This document shows, in pieces, positions 7,451 to 15,927 of a stretch of 33,838 nucleotides of DNA; within the stretch, counting starts at the first letter, position 1, and each line of letters opens with the position of its first letter. The position numbers and the translations under genes are program-made. This DNA is from CAYFJO01 sp964343305. GTDB lineage: Bacteria > Planctomycetota > Planctomycetia > Pirellulales > Pirellulaceae. The stretch is from contig CAYFJO010000068.1 of assembly GCA_964343305.1 (NCBI GenBank), forward strand, positions 1 to 33,838, given 5' to 3'. The notes below the pieces were generated by a model, which saw nothing but the letters and a program-made list of their open reading frames with translations, had not been told where the DNA came from and searched no databases.

Positions 7451-8443
7451 ATGGCATTCACATTGAAGAACTTAGTATGGCCCAAAAACCGTTGGATGCG
7501 AATATCGGTTGTCGTGGTTGTCCTGTTGGTCGTTCCGTATGCGTACAGCCGCGTAATGAGCATCTGGCGACGCGTTCAGGTATTCTCCATCAACGACCCA
7601 TCACCGACCGAACACGATCCCGGGCGGCTGCGAATTGCATGTTACAACATTGCGCACGGCCGGGGGCTTTCGCGTTCCAATTTCACCGGCGAATCGACGG
7701 CAGTGCGATACGAGCGATTGGACAGAATTGGCGATTTGCTGCGCGAGTTGGACGTGGACATCGTTGTCTTGAACGAAGTTGACTTCAGATGCCTCTGGAG
7801 CAACTCCATCAATCAAGCAAAACGAATCGCCGAACGTGGCGGTTTTCCATATCGAGTCGAGCAACGCAGTATGGACTTTCGCGTACTGTTTTGGACGATG
7901 CGTTACGGAAATGCAATTCTGTCCAAGTATCCAATCGAGAAGGCCGAAGTGATTGACTTTCCACGATACTCAAAAGTTGAGTCGCTCTTGATTGGTAAGA
8001 AGCGAGGCGTCAATTGTACGATTCGCGTTGGCCAGCAGAGAATTCGCGTTTTGGGGGCACATCTTTCCCATCGAACAGAAACCGTGCGAGTACCATCCGC
8101 GGAGATGCTGGCGGCGATCACCAAACGCAGCGAAATCCCGGTCGTCATTGCGGGCGATCTAAATTCGACCCCCGAGGGATTTCCCGATGCCCACTACAAG
8201 AACGTATTCGGCGAGAACTCGATTCATATTTTGGATCAAACCAACAGCTTCCAGCGCACGCCTATGACTCCACCCGATTCCGAAGATCGATATACATTTT
8301 CTGCGGACAATCCGAGATCCGTGATCGACTGGATTTTCATCCCTCGCGGTTGGCGATTAAACGAATACAAGGTAGGGCACTCAAATCTCTCAGACCATCG
8401 GCCCGTCGTTGCCGACGTCACCACCCCGCGTGGAACTCGATAG
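7451..8443 (+). CDS. Membrane-anchored endonuclease/exonuclease/phosphatase family protein
   Basis: This is a 330-residue protein with an N-terminal TM anchor (about 16-36, MRISVVVVVLLVVPYAYS) followed by an EEP (DNase I-like) domain. Catalytic and metal-binding motifs are present in order: RIACYNIAHGRG (Asn), VVLNEVD (Glu), VLGAHLSHR (His), VIAGDLNSTPEG (Asp-x-Asn), RSVIDWIFIP (Asp) and LSDHRPVVADV (Asp-His). This suggests an intact metal-dependent phosphodiesterase acting at or outside the membrane, on nucleic acid or on a phospho-lipid or inositol-phosphate type substrate. The start at 7451 is chosen because the anchor begins there; the longer frame from 7271 runs into the opposite-strand ATPase gene. 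Confidence 0.85.
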   Translation: MAFTLKNLVWPKNRWMRISVVVVVLLVVPYAYSRVMSIWRRVQVFSINDPSPTEHDPGRLRIACYNIAHGRGLSRSNFTGESTAVRYERLDRIGDLLRELDVDIVVLNEVDFRCLWSNSINQAKRIAERGGFPYRVEQRSMDFRVLFWTMRYGNAILSKYPIEKAEVIDFPRYSKVESLLIGKKRGVNCTIRVGQQRIRVLGAHLSHRTETVRVPSAEMLAAITKRSEIPVVIAGDLNSTPEGFPDAHYKNVFGENSIHILDQTNSFQRTPMTPPDSEDRYTFSADNPRSVIDWIFIPRGWRLNEYKVGHSNLSDHRPVVADVTTPRGTR

Positions 8444-8475
8444 CGCGAAAAAAACACAGATTCTTCGTTGCGCGA

Positions 8476-8490
8476 TGTGAAGTCTTCACA
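8476..8490. promoter_or_regulatory. Operator-like palindrome
   Basis: TGTGAAG-T-CTTCACA is a perfect 7+1+7 palindrome about 50 bp before the truncated membrane-protein gene. A one-base centre is too tight for a good RNA hairpin, so protein binding to DNA would be more natural. It has no other copy that I noticed, and the function is speculative. Confidence 0.3.
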
Positions 8491-8539
8491 CATCCTGCGG
8501 CCATCATCTCAACCAATATGACCCAAACGGAGATGCCAA

Positions 8540-8965
8540 ATGGCAACGCAACTGCGGGGAGATGCTGCTGCGCAGCGTGGCAATGTTTCTAGACTTCGCG
8601 ACGGGATACACTTCAACTGCGAGGCGCTACGGGAGCCCGAAGCCTTTGCCTTGGCGTGGCAGCACGGCGAACGACGCTATCAGTGGTGGGTGTGGCTGGC
8701 ACTGACGGTGATCGCTGGGACGCTGACCTATGGGATGAGCATGGGCATACTCGGCGGGACTTCGCGTGTCTTGATGGCGGGGCTTAGCTGCACGGCAGCC
8801 GCCGGGTTGGCGTGGTTCATTCCACTGCCGGCACTATACATTTTAAACAGAATGTCAGGATCGCGATTGCCGCTCAGCTCGACAGTGCTGGCCGCGTTGG
8901 TCACGACCGTTGAAGAAAAGGACAGGCATTATCTAGGACGAATCCTCTCTAGGACGAATCCTTAA
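8540..8965 (+). pseudogene. Multi-pass membrane protein, 3' end lost to an insertion
   Basis: The ATG at 8540 has a GGAG Shine-Dalgarno seven bases upstream. Residues 1-125 look native: a soluble N-terminus (AFALAWQHGERRYQWW) then two TM helices (about 50-72 and 80-105) and the segment YILNRMSGSRLPLSSTVLAALVTTV. Similar planctomycete membrane proteins, as I recall them, continue after this segment with further TM helices. Here the frame runs from about 8917 into an 18-bp inverted-repeat element and ends with the unrelated tail KDRHYLGRILSRTNP. No C-terminal part of the host gene is seen downstream. The remaining product would be a truncated two-TM protein of unknown function. Confidence 0.6.
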
Positions 8966-9047
8966 TGTCTGCCCGTTTGCTTTTTCGGGGAAAAGCTTGA
9001 AAACGGCGGAGCTTAGGGCGGTTGCTCCAAGATAATGCCTGTCCTTT
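8917..9047. mobile_element. 131-bp MITE-like element or IS end pair with 18-bp inverted repeats
   Basis: AAAGGACAGGCATTATCT (8917-8934) and its exact reverse complement AGATAATGCCTGTCCTTT (9030-9047) bound a 131-bp segment. Inside are two copies of TCTAGGACGAATCC with a 16-bp period next to the left repeat, and a nested hairpin (CCGTTT-GCTTTT ... AAAAGC ... AAACGG) in the middle. The left boundary falls where the membrane-protein homology stops. A decayed transposase begins right after the right boundary, so this may be a non-autonomous derivative or the rearranged end of that IS. No target-site duplication was found by eye. Confidence 0.6.
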
Positions 9048-9053
9048 GCGGCG

Positions 9054-9671
9054 GCCCAATGGTCGATCGATCAAGTGGGTTTGAGGGTTTTCGATCTGAC
9101 GTTGCGGTTGGCTGCGCAAGAGACCGTTTTCCTGGCGGGCGACGACACGCTGTTGGCTCGATGTGGCTTGAAGATCGTTGGGGTTGGCAAGCACCGCGCC
9201 CCTGCCTCAGTAGCCGCAGCCATATGGTCACGCGCTGGGGCCACTGCTGGGTGGTTTTGAGCCTCGTTATCGAGAGTCCGCGAACGCCCGGCCGTTACTT
9301 CGCGTTGCCGATCATGATGAGGCTGTACTTGAACAAGAGTACGGCGGCCAAATGGAATCGCAAGTATCGCTCGAAAACGGATCTGATGATCGAAATGCTG
9401 CAATGTGTTGAGAAGCATGCCGCTGATAAATAAGAACCTGCATTTCCTGGGAGATTCGGCCTTCACAGCACCCGCGGTTCTGGCTCGCATCCCACGTCGC
9501 ATCGACGTGACCGGCCGTGCCGACATCGGTTCCGAAACGCACTGGGTGATTGGGGCCAAAGGTGGTCTCGCCCCAAGTGAATCGTTGGAGGACGATGTTC
9601 TTATCACCGTGAGCGATCCACAACAAGCTTCGAGCGCCAAGATCGCACTCGAAATAGTCCGTGGCGGTTGA
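9054..9671 (+). pseudogene. Decayed DDE-type transposase
   Basis: Pieces of one transposase appear in successive frames. First, AQWSIDQVGLRVFDLTLRL and VFLAGDDTLLARCGLKIVGVGKH (about 9054-9200), which carries the first-Asp-type motif GDDTL. After a frameshift comes HMVTRWGHCWVVLSLVIESP with GRYFALPIMMRLYLNKSTAAKWNRKYR (about 9220-9433). A further frame follows with LHFLGDSAFTAPAVLARIPRRIDVTGRADI (about 9435-9671), with a second Asp in GDSAF. The motif order resembles IS701/IS4-like DDE transposases common in planctomycetes; the exact family is uncertain. At least two frameshifts and no intact start or end show it is inactive. Confidence 0.7.
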
Positions 9672-9816
9672 GGTCACTGGAATTCGAAGCGTCGGTTGTC
9701 CACATCGGAAAACCAAAAATACGGTCGTTTTCCAGTACGTGTCGCCCTTTACGAGTTGTTGACACACGTACTCAGTCATGCTCTAGAGCAATTGGCGAAC
9801 GTCTGCCGGGATCGCA

Positions 9817-11409
9817 TTACCGGAAGGAGCGTCGCGCATAAGAATTGGGAAATCGATATTCGATCCCAAAGTCGACGATGTGGCGGCGATAATCATTACC
9901 TGGCCGAATCGAATCATTGCGATCCATGTTCCACGCAACCGACAGGAAGATATCGTTGTACAATGGATACGTCGCGACCAATGAGATCAAATACTCTTCA
10001 TCATCTCGCCCGATGGGAATATTTGTTTTGTACGTGCGGAAGTAGATTTCGTTGCGGAATTGAATCTTGAGATCCTGAACGGGTGTGTCCCATTCAATCG
10101 CATAGTGGATCGTGTGGCCGCTGTAGTCAAAGAATAAACCCTGCGAGAAATTAAAGTCGTAGCGATAGCCCCAACTCCACGTGACTGGTAGGCAATTCAA
10201 ATCTCGCCTGCGAAACGCACCGATCGTAACATTCTCCGCATCGAGGTCGGTCAAAGTTCCTTCGGTGAGTGAACTTGTAAAATCCGTCCAGTGGTATCGG
10301 AACAGAAACCCGGTCCAGCTGTCATCGGTATGTTGGATCGTGATTGTCGGTGCCAAACCGATTCGATAGAAAAAGTCGTCGCTTCCCAGCCAATTGTAAG
10401 TGTAGTCACCGCGCAGACCAAAAAAGACGGGCGTACAGCGCAGATACGTGCGACGAACACCCGAAACGTATCCGGAAAAACTTGATACGTCAAAACCATG
10501 CGCATTGTAGTTTGTCGAGTGATAAAAAGTCCCACCAGTTGTGACGTCCAGGTTGTATCGGCGGACGAGATCATAGTGGAGGTTCGTCTCGACGGTGTTT
10601 GCCCCACCGGGGCGACCAAGTCCCAGTGGTGAGCCGAGAAAGAGGATCGGCAAAACGGAAGGATTCGTGTCGTATCGCTGCGTCCATTTGACCGACCCAC
10701 GAAGATACTCACGACCAAAGACAGCATTGTCCATTTGTCGTTGCAATTGATCGGCCTGTACCTCAAAAGGTGTTCCTCGCGCTTGGTTGTACACGTTGTT
10801 GAAATAGCCGCTCGCCTGACTTTGCAATCCCAATTGGCCAAAGGCCGAGCCGATCGCCAGGTCCTGAGCCCACTCAAAGTTCTGACTTGACGTTGCCGCA
10901 TCACACATCGTGTCAAGAGCTAGCAGAGGGTAGCCACAATCAATGTAGGTCCGTCCAAGCCAGAAACGAACATCCGGCATGTTCGGCTCAAGGTTGTCGG
11001 CCACTTCCAATCGTTCCATCGCCCTCGATCGGTTCTTGATCTGATAGTAGAGCCGTCCAAGTAAGAAAGCGATATCGGCATTGTTCGGTTGCCGATCTAG
11101 CGCCGATTCCAAGATTCGAATCGCTTCACGATGTTGATCTAATGCAACGAGCGCGATCGAAATTCCACGAAGTGCGTCCAGATCATCGGGACGGTGCTTC
11201 AACACGGCGCGATACCACTTTTCCGCTTCCTGCCACTGACCACGACGGAGTTCCTCGGCACCGAATCGCTTGGCTGCGTCGATCAAATCCTGCGGCGCGT
11301 CTTCGTTGATGCCGTTGTGTTGAGCAAACGTCCGTATGGCGACCAGATCGCCAAAGAACAGTGTTGCGGCGAGAATCAGCAATGCGACTGGTGAGTGACG
11401 GGCATCCAT
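9817..11409 (-). CDS. Secreted TPR protein with C-terminal outer-membrane barrel-like domain
   Basis: The 530-residue product starts at 11409 with a signal peptide (MDARHSPVALLILAATLFFGDLVAIRTFAQ); the longer frame from 11481 adds residues ahead of that signal. Residues about 40-215 contain TPR units (WQEAEKWYRAVLKHRPDDLDALRG, HREAIRILESALDRQPNNADIAFLLGRLY, RAMERLEVADNLEPNMPDVRFWLGRTY). The remaining 300 residues are rich in aromatic alternating beta strands (YDLVRRYNLDVTTGGTFYHS, YVSGVRRTYLRCTPVFFGL, DFGIEYRF), typical of an outer-membrane beta barrel. The family is not recognised; a TPR-plus-barrel design recalls polysaccharide export porins such as AlgK/AlgE or PgaA, but no such genes are nearby. 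The orphan coiled-coil gene is 170 bp upstream on the same strand. Confidence 0.7.
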   Translation of the reverse strand: MDARHSPVALLILAATLFFGDLVAIRTFAQHNGINEDAPQDLIDAAKRFGAEELRRGQWQEAEKWYRAVLKHRPDDLDALRGISIALVALDQHREAIRILESALDRQPNNADIAFLLGRLYYQIKNRSRAMERLEVADNLEPNMPDVRFWLGRTYIDCGYPLLALDTMCDAATSSQNFEWAQDLAIGSAFGQLGLQSQASGYFNNVYNQARGTPFEVQADQLQRQMDNAVFGREYLRGSVKWTQRYDTNPSVLPILFLGSPLGLGRPGGANTVETNLHYDLVRRYNLDVTTGGTFYHSTNYNAHGFDVSSFSGYVSGVRRTYLRCTPVFFGLRGDYTYNWLGSDDFFYRIGLAPTITIQHTDDSWTGFLFRYHWTDFTSSLTEGTLTDLDAENVTIGAFRRRDLNCLPVTWSWGYRYDFNFSQGLFFDYSGHTIHYAIEWDTPVQDLKIQFRNEIYFRTYKTNIPIGRDDEEYLISLVATYPLYNDIFLSVAWNMDRNDSIRPGNDYRRHIVDFGIEYRFPNSYARRSFR

Positions 11410-11579
11410 GCCACGACTGTGGAAAGTAAGGGGATGTGGGCTATACACGTTTTGTCGGACGTGCGGCCACCACATGCCCATATAATCCTAGGCAGCGCTA
11501 GCAACCAGCTAATCGTAGAAATTGCCCCGGATTGTCTATTCTGCCAGCCCTTTGAAGTCCAAACTCCGCAAACCAATTC

Positions 11580-12884
11580 CTACTTATGGTTCCATTCCTT
11601 GCACATCGCGTCAAACCACTGCGCATCAAGGAAGATATCCCCGTATGGCGCCTGTTCGTAAAACCGCACGAAATCAAAATCTGTACTCGGAGTTGGAATC
11701 TCGGGAGATTGCTGCTTAGTGTTGCCCCAAACTTCTTCGCCCGACTGTACGATGTTTCTCGGATTAAGGATATGTAGTTCATCCGCAGTATAGGTCGCCT
11801 CAACACGACGGCGTTGGGCCGCTCGCACTTCGCGACGTCTCAATTCCTTTTTGATGATATCTAGTGCCATCTTGATCGTTTTTACTTTTGATACGGTCGA
11901 CTCGCTTTTTGCGTCAACTCCGCCATTGTTATCGACCTTGGTACCTTCGTCATCGACTTCCTCTTCCAAATCTTCAAATGCCAATTCAGGCCTAAAATCG
12001 ACACCCCCTTCGCCGTATAAGAACATGTAAAAGCCATAGTTCACGGAAACTGTTTGTGGCCCTTTATCATCTTGGAATATCCTGTCGAGAAGCTCTTTTT
12101 CGCTGAGATCGTCCAAATCGGACCTTTCGCCATCGGTATCACGCAATTCTGACTTCTTGCGAGATTTCTCAGCCATTGCCTTCTGATACTTGGCGCGCGC
12201 CTTTTCATACAACCTATTAAGTACAGCCTCGTCAGTTCCTGCGAGAGTCGACCGGGGACGGAACGACTCTGGAGGAAGGTCTGGATCAAAGTCGAAAATA
12301 CGGTCGTCATTCCGTCCAATGGATATAAAATGACGGCCGGCAACCGTCCCGTCCGAGTCAAAGAACAATAATTCATGATAAGCAATAGGTTTACCAAATT
12401 CAGGATCGGCATCATTGAAAATACGGTCGAGGTCATCGTCAGCGTCCGTTTTGTCATCTTTCGCTGATTCCACGTTCCCTGGTTGTTTGCTCGGCTCACT
12501 GCCACCTTCTTCGAAGACGTTGGGGAAAAGCGCCTTAATGCGATCATATTGTCGTTTGACCATAGCACTTCTTTGGGTCAATTGCTCATTCCTTGCCCGT
12601 TGTAGCGTTTGTAGTGCGGTCTGTGCCTGCAATGGTGAAAGTGCGGGAGAGCCATCCGATCCAGTCGAGGTCTTTCCTTCTGTAATTCTCTTGTATAGGT
12701 CGCGCTTAATCTCTTGTGTCCGCTGATCAATGAACTTGAGGTTCTGATTGATGGACTTGATTTCTTTTTCTGTTTCACGCGCCTCGCCAAATATCTTGGT
12801 GGCTTCGGGCCGCGGTTCAGCGGTGAAACCAATTTGTGTTGCGAGCCACAAAAAGAAAAAGATGGTCGTCGTGGCGGGGTGCAT
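11580..12884 (-). CDS. Secreted coiled-coil orphan protein
   Basis: No family is recognised. The 434-residue product has a signal peptide (MHPATTTIFFFLWLATQIGFTAEP). A helical, heptad-rich region follows at about 25-125 (ETEKEIKSINQNLKFIDQRTQEIKRDL and QTALQTLQRARNEQL), then an acidic stretch with many Asp and a soluble domain with FDSDGTVAGRHFISIGRNDDRIFDFDPDLPP. A second charged helical region (AKYQKAMAEKSRKKSEL) precedes a C-terminal aromatic part ending FYEQAPYGDIFLDAQWFDAMCKEW. A GAGG Shine-Dalgarno lies about 8 nt before the ATG. The TPR/barrel gene follows downstream on the same strand, so a joint envelope role is possible but not shown. Confidence 0.65.
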   Translation of the reverse strand: MHPATTTIFFFLWLATQIGFTAEPRPEATKIFGEARETEKEIKSINQNLKFIDQRTQEIKRDLYKRITEGKTSTGSDGSPALSPLQAQTALQTLQRARNEQLTQRSAMVKRQYDRIKALFPNVFEEGGSEPSKQPGNVESAKDDKTDADDDLDRIFNDADPEFGKPIAYHELLFFDSDGTVAGRHFISIGRNDDRIFDFDPDLPPESFRPRSTLAGTDEAVLNRLYEKARAKYQKAMAEKSRKKSELRDTDGERSDLDDLSEKELLDRIFQDDKGPQTVSVNYGFYMFLYGEGGVDFRPELAFEDLEEEVDDEGTKVDNNGGVDAKSESTVSKVKTIKMALDIIKKELRRREVRAAQRRRVEATYTADELHILNPRNIVQSGEEVWGNTKQQSPEIPTPSTDFDFVRFYEQAPYGDIFLDAQWFDAMCKEWNHK

Positions 12885-13400
12885 AGGAAGACCTCGAATT
12901 GATGATTGATTTGTTGGTTAGTATACCATGGTTCGGTACGATCGTGCCCGGAAAAGCTCCTCGGAATCGTTTACGAGTTAGGTTTGCGTGCGAGTCCAAT
13001 TCATCCGAAGCTTACAATCGGCTGTCGCTTTCGGTAAATCCTGTCTCAAATCAGATGATGCACGGGACGTCTAACGTCGATTCAGTTGACATAAGCGCGG
13101 GGTTGAGGTCTCGAGATCATTGGTTAGGCGAATCGCGGCAGAATTGACGAGTTTTCAACACGATTGAGCAAGAATTCCAACTGAACCGGCCAGCAAATCG
13201 CGATTTTGGCTTGATCATGATCCAAAAACCGAAGCGTAACGTCTTCTGACAAAACGGTTGAGTTCTTGAACAATCGGAATTGGTTCTTCATGGCACGACC
13301 GGAATCCGGTTATAGTAGTCGGAGTTTCGTTTATCTCCGTGCGTCCGAATAACGGTCGAACGCAGCGTCGCGTCAGATATCCATTGGAAAGGGTCTTGCG
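12885..13400. other. Long intergenic region without a convincing gene
   Basis: These 516 bp separate the divergent coiled-coil and beta-propeller genes. Reading frames here are short and show no protein-like character. A TATAGT hexamer at 13311-13316 could be a -10 box for the downstream gene, but no good -35 lies at the right distance. A CCGGAATCCGG palindrome sits just before it. I see no tRNA, structured RNA or repeat from the families elsewhere in the window. Confidence 0.5.
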
Positions 13401-14651
13401 ATGAAACTTGGAGTTCAGTCGATTGTGCTTTACGCGTCCTTCGCGCTACTCGCGAATGGAGCTGAGTGGATGCAGTTTCGTGGTCCTGGCGGACGAGCCG
13501 TCAGCGATGCGAAGGACCTTCCAGTCAAATGGTCATTGCAGGAAAACCTCGCCTGGAAAACCGACCTTCCCGGTCCCGGCACTTCCAGCCCAATCGTTGT
13601 GGCAAGCCGCGTCTACGTGACCTGTTATTCGGGATACGGCTTGAAACCGAACGAAGGTAGCGTGGACGACCTGATGCGTCACTTCGTATGCGTCGATCGA
13701 AAAAGCGGAGACGTATTATGGACAAAGCAGTTTGAACCGAAACTGCCGGAATCGAAGTATTCGGGCGGTAATAATTCGCACCACGGATACAGTTCCAGCA
13801 CTCCCGCCAGCGATGGAAAGCGACTCTATATCTTCTTCGGTAAATCTGGTGTGTACTGCCTCGATCTGGATGGCAATCAGCTTTGGCACGCGAGCGTTGG
13901 CGATCGAGCTACTGGTTGGGGCTCGTCCAATTCACCAGTGTTATACAAGAATCTTGTGATCATCAATGCGAGCGTGGAAAGTGGTTCGCTCATCGCGCTC
14001 GACAAGACGACAGGTGAAGAAGCTTGGCGGGCAGAGGGCATGAGGTCATCTTGGAACACGCCGTTGCTGGTCGACGTTCCGAAAGCAAAAACTGAAGTCG
14101 TCGTCGTTTCCACCGGACACATTCTCGGCTTCGATCCAGACACGGGAGAAGAGTTATGGCGATCGAAAGGTTTTGGCGGCTATATCTGCCCCAGCCCCAC
14201 GGTTCACGAGGGCGTTGTATACGCGCTCCAAAGTTCAGCGCTTGCGGTCCGCGCCGGTGGGCGGGGCGACGTTTCCGAGACCCACGAACTCTGGCGGACC
14301 AGCGGCGGCGCAACAGTGCCATCGCCGGTTCATCACGACGGCCATTTGTATTGGGTTCGCGGCGGCACGGCGACTTGCCTCGACGCCGCCACTGGCGAGG
14401 TTGTCTATCGCAACCGATTGTCCCCCGGTGCCGGCCGCGTCTACTCGTCAGTCATTGTCGCTGACGGCAAACTTTACTGTGCGTCGCAGAGCAATGGCGT
14501 CTACGTGTTGGCGGCCAAGCCGGAATTCGAACAGCTTGCCCATAACGTATTTGCCGATGACAGCAGTCGCACAAACGCGTCGCCCATCATCAGCGATGGC
14601 CAACTGCTGCTAAGAACCGACCGTCGCCTGTATTGCGTCGGACAGAAATAG
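13401..14651 (+). CDS. Exported PQQ-like beta-propeller repeat protein
   Basis: The 416-residue product begins with a signal peptide (MKLGVQSIVLYASFALLANGAEW) and is followed by WMQFRGPGGRAVSDAKDLPVKW, the typical opening of planctomycete quinoprotein-like propellers. Blade motifs recur: VDRKSGDVLWTKQF, LDLDGNQLWHASVG, LDKTTGEEAWRAEG, FDPDTGEELWRSKG and LDAATGEVVYRNRL, each with the blade-closing Trp or equivalent. These repeats resemble BamB and PQQ dehydrogenases, but no dehydrogenase catalytic residues or Cys-Cys pair are evident, so an enzymatic role is unsupported. The Shine-Dalgarno GGAAAGGG precedes the ATG by 8 nt. It is convergent with the DUF1501 gene, with 13 bp between stops. Confidence 0.85.
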   Translation: MKLGVQSIVLYASFALLANGAEWMQFRGPGGRAVSDAKDLPVKWSLQENLAWKTDLPGPGTSSPIVVASRVYVTCYSGYGLKPNEGSVDDLMRHFVCVDRKSGDVLWTKQFEPKLPESKYSGGNNSHHGYSSSTPASDGKRLYIFFGKSGVYCLDLDGNQLWHASVGDRATGWGSSNSPVLYKNLVIINASVESGSLIALDKTTGEEAWRAEGMRSSWNTPLLVDVPKAKTEVVVVSTGHILGFDPDTGEELWRSKGFGGYICPSPTVHEGVVYALQSSALAVRAGGRGDVSETHELWRTSGGATVPSPVHHDGHLYWVRGGTATCLDAATGEVVYRNRLSPGAGRVYSSVIVADGKLYCASQSNGVYVLAAKPEFEQLAHNVFADDSSRTNASPIISDGQLLLRTDRRLYCVGQK

Positions 14652-14664
14652 GATCCGCCGTCTG

Positions 14665-15909
14665 TCACGCCAAAAACGAAAGCGGCTTGAATTCTTCACC
14701 GATGACCGTTGCCGGACCGACTTTCATCCAGTCATGGGCAATCCCAGCGTAGATCGTTCGAAAGTCGGTGGCGGGCTTCAGGTCTCCCTTGTCGAGATCG
14801 GTCAGGCTGGGGTGATCGCCGATGACGCCGCCGGCCACGGGCGTGCCATAGAGGAAGACAGGACCAGCAACGCCGTGGTCCGTGCCCTGCGAAAAATTCT
14901 CCTTCACTCGCCGTCCGAACTCGCTGAAGGTGAGCATCAGCACGCGATGGTCCTGGTTCAATCGTACCAGATCGTCGTGGAACGCTTTGACCGCTTGGGA
15001 CCACTCCTTCATCAAGCCTGGATGAGCGTTCTTCTGCCCAAAGTGCGTGTCAAAACCACCTTGCGAAACGTAGTAGACGCGTGCGGGAAAGTCCGCATTG
15101 ATCAGCGCTGCGACGGTGCGCAAGTCTGTCGCCGCTTTCGTGGGGCCGCCTGGTCCGATTGGCCATTTGACTGGCGTGCGATAGTCACTCACCGCTCGTC
15201 GAATCTGCTTTGATGCCGCGACTGCGTCCACTGCGGTGTTCCGGATAAAGTCCAGCGGTCCGCTACCGCCTTTCATTTGACGGTTCATCCGCTCGAATGC
15301 CGGTTCACTGTCCTTCGGGCCAGCCCAACCGAAGTTGTCGGCTTCGCGGAAGCTTATCGGTCGGTGTTTGGCTCCTTCGACCGCGAGATTGCGTGCCGTG
15401 CCGATGTGTAAAATCGCGCGGGTCTGTTCGCCGCCGGGGTCCAATGCGTCCATCGTCCGACCGATCCAACCAGTCGACGGGACCGGGCCAGCATTCACTC
15501 CCGTGTGCCAATAGTCCATCGATACAAAGTGGCTGCGGTTAGGATTGGGGTAACCAACCGCCTGTACGATTGTCGCGTTTCCCTCGTCAAACAACTCTTT
15601 GAACGGAGCCGCAGTTTCAACGATGCTGATCGTGTCGTTGATGGCGAGAACCTGTTGCTTTGGGATTGCCAGCCTGGGCCGTGCTTTGTAGTAACCGTCC
15701 ATGCCATGCGGCACGACCGTGCTCAAGCCATCATTGCCGCCGCTGAACTGAAAGACGACCAGGATGCGGTCGCTCTCTGGTGGCACGGCATTAGCAAGGT
15801 CGCCCAGCACGCTCGGCATTCCAGAGGCGAATGCCAGACTTCCCGCCGTAGTCACTCTCAGAAAGTCGCGGCGATTCTTCGACGAGCAGAAGAAGTTTTT
15901 GTAGTTCAT
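14665..15909 (-). CDS. DUF1501 protein, Tat-exported sulfatase-like
   Basis: The 414-residue product opens with a Tat-type signal (NRRDFLRVTTAGSLAFASG at about 12-30). It then shows the DUF1501 landmarks: RILVVFQFSGGNDGLSTVVPHG, YYKARPRLAIP, NPNRSHFVSMDYWHTG, GWIGRTMD, YYVSQGGFDTHFGQKNAHPGLM, MLTFSEFGRRVKENFSQGTDHGVAGPVFLYG and a closing DFRTIYAGI. The fold is alkaline phosphatase/sulfatase-like, but no substrate is established for the family. It lies 18 bp after the DUF1800 gene; such pairs recur throughout planctomycetes and related bacteria, suggesting the two exported proteins work together. Confidence 0.92.
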   Translation of the reverse strand: MNYKNFFCSSKNRRDFLRVTTAGSLAFASGMPSVLGDLANAVPPESDRILVVFQFSGGNDGLSTVVPHGMDGYYKARPRLAIPKQQVLAINDTISIVETAAPFKELFDEGNATIVQAVGYPNPNRSHFVSMDYWHTGVNAGPVPSTGWIGRTMDALDPGGEQTRAILHIGTARNLAVEGAKHRPISFREADNFGWAGPKDSEPAFERMNRQMKGGSGPLDFIRNTAVDAVAASKQIRRAVSDYRTPVKWPIGPGGPTKAATDLRTVAALINADFPARVYYVSQGGFDTHFGQKNAHPGLMKEWSQAVKAFHDDLVRLNQDHRVLMLTFSEFGRRVKENFSQGTDHGVAGPVFLYGTPVAGGVIGDHPSLTDLDKGDLKPATDFRTIYAGIAHDWMKVGPATVIGEEFKPLSFLA

Positions 15910-15927
15910 TATCGTGTGACTCCTTGG

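Noticed and set aside
12899..13147. 82-codon frame in the intergenic region
   Set aside because: No Shine-Dalgarno, no recognisable motif, and composition like random intergenic DNA.
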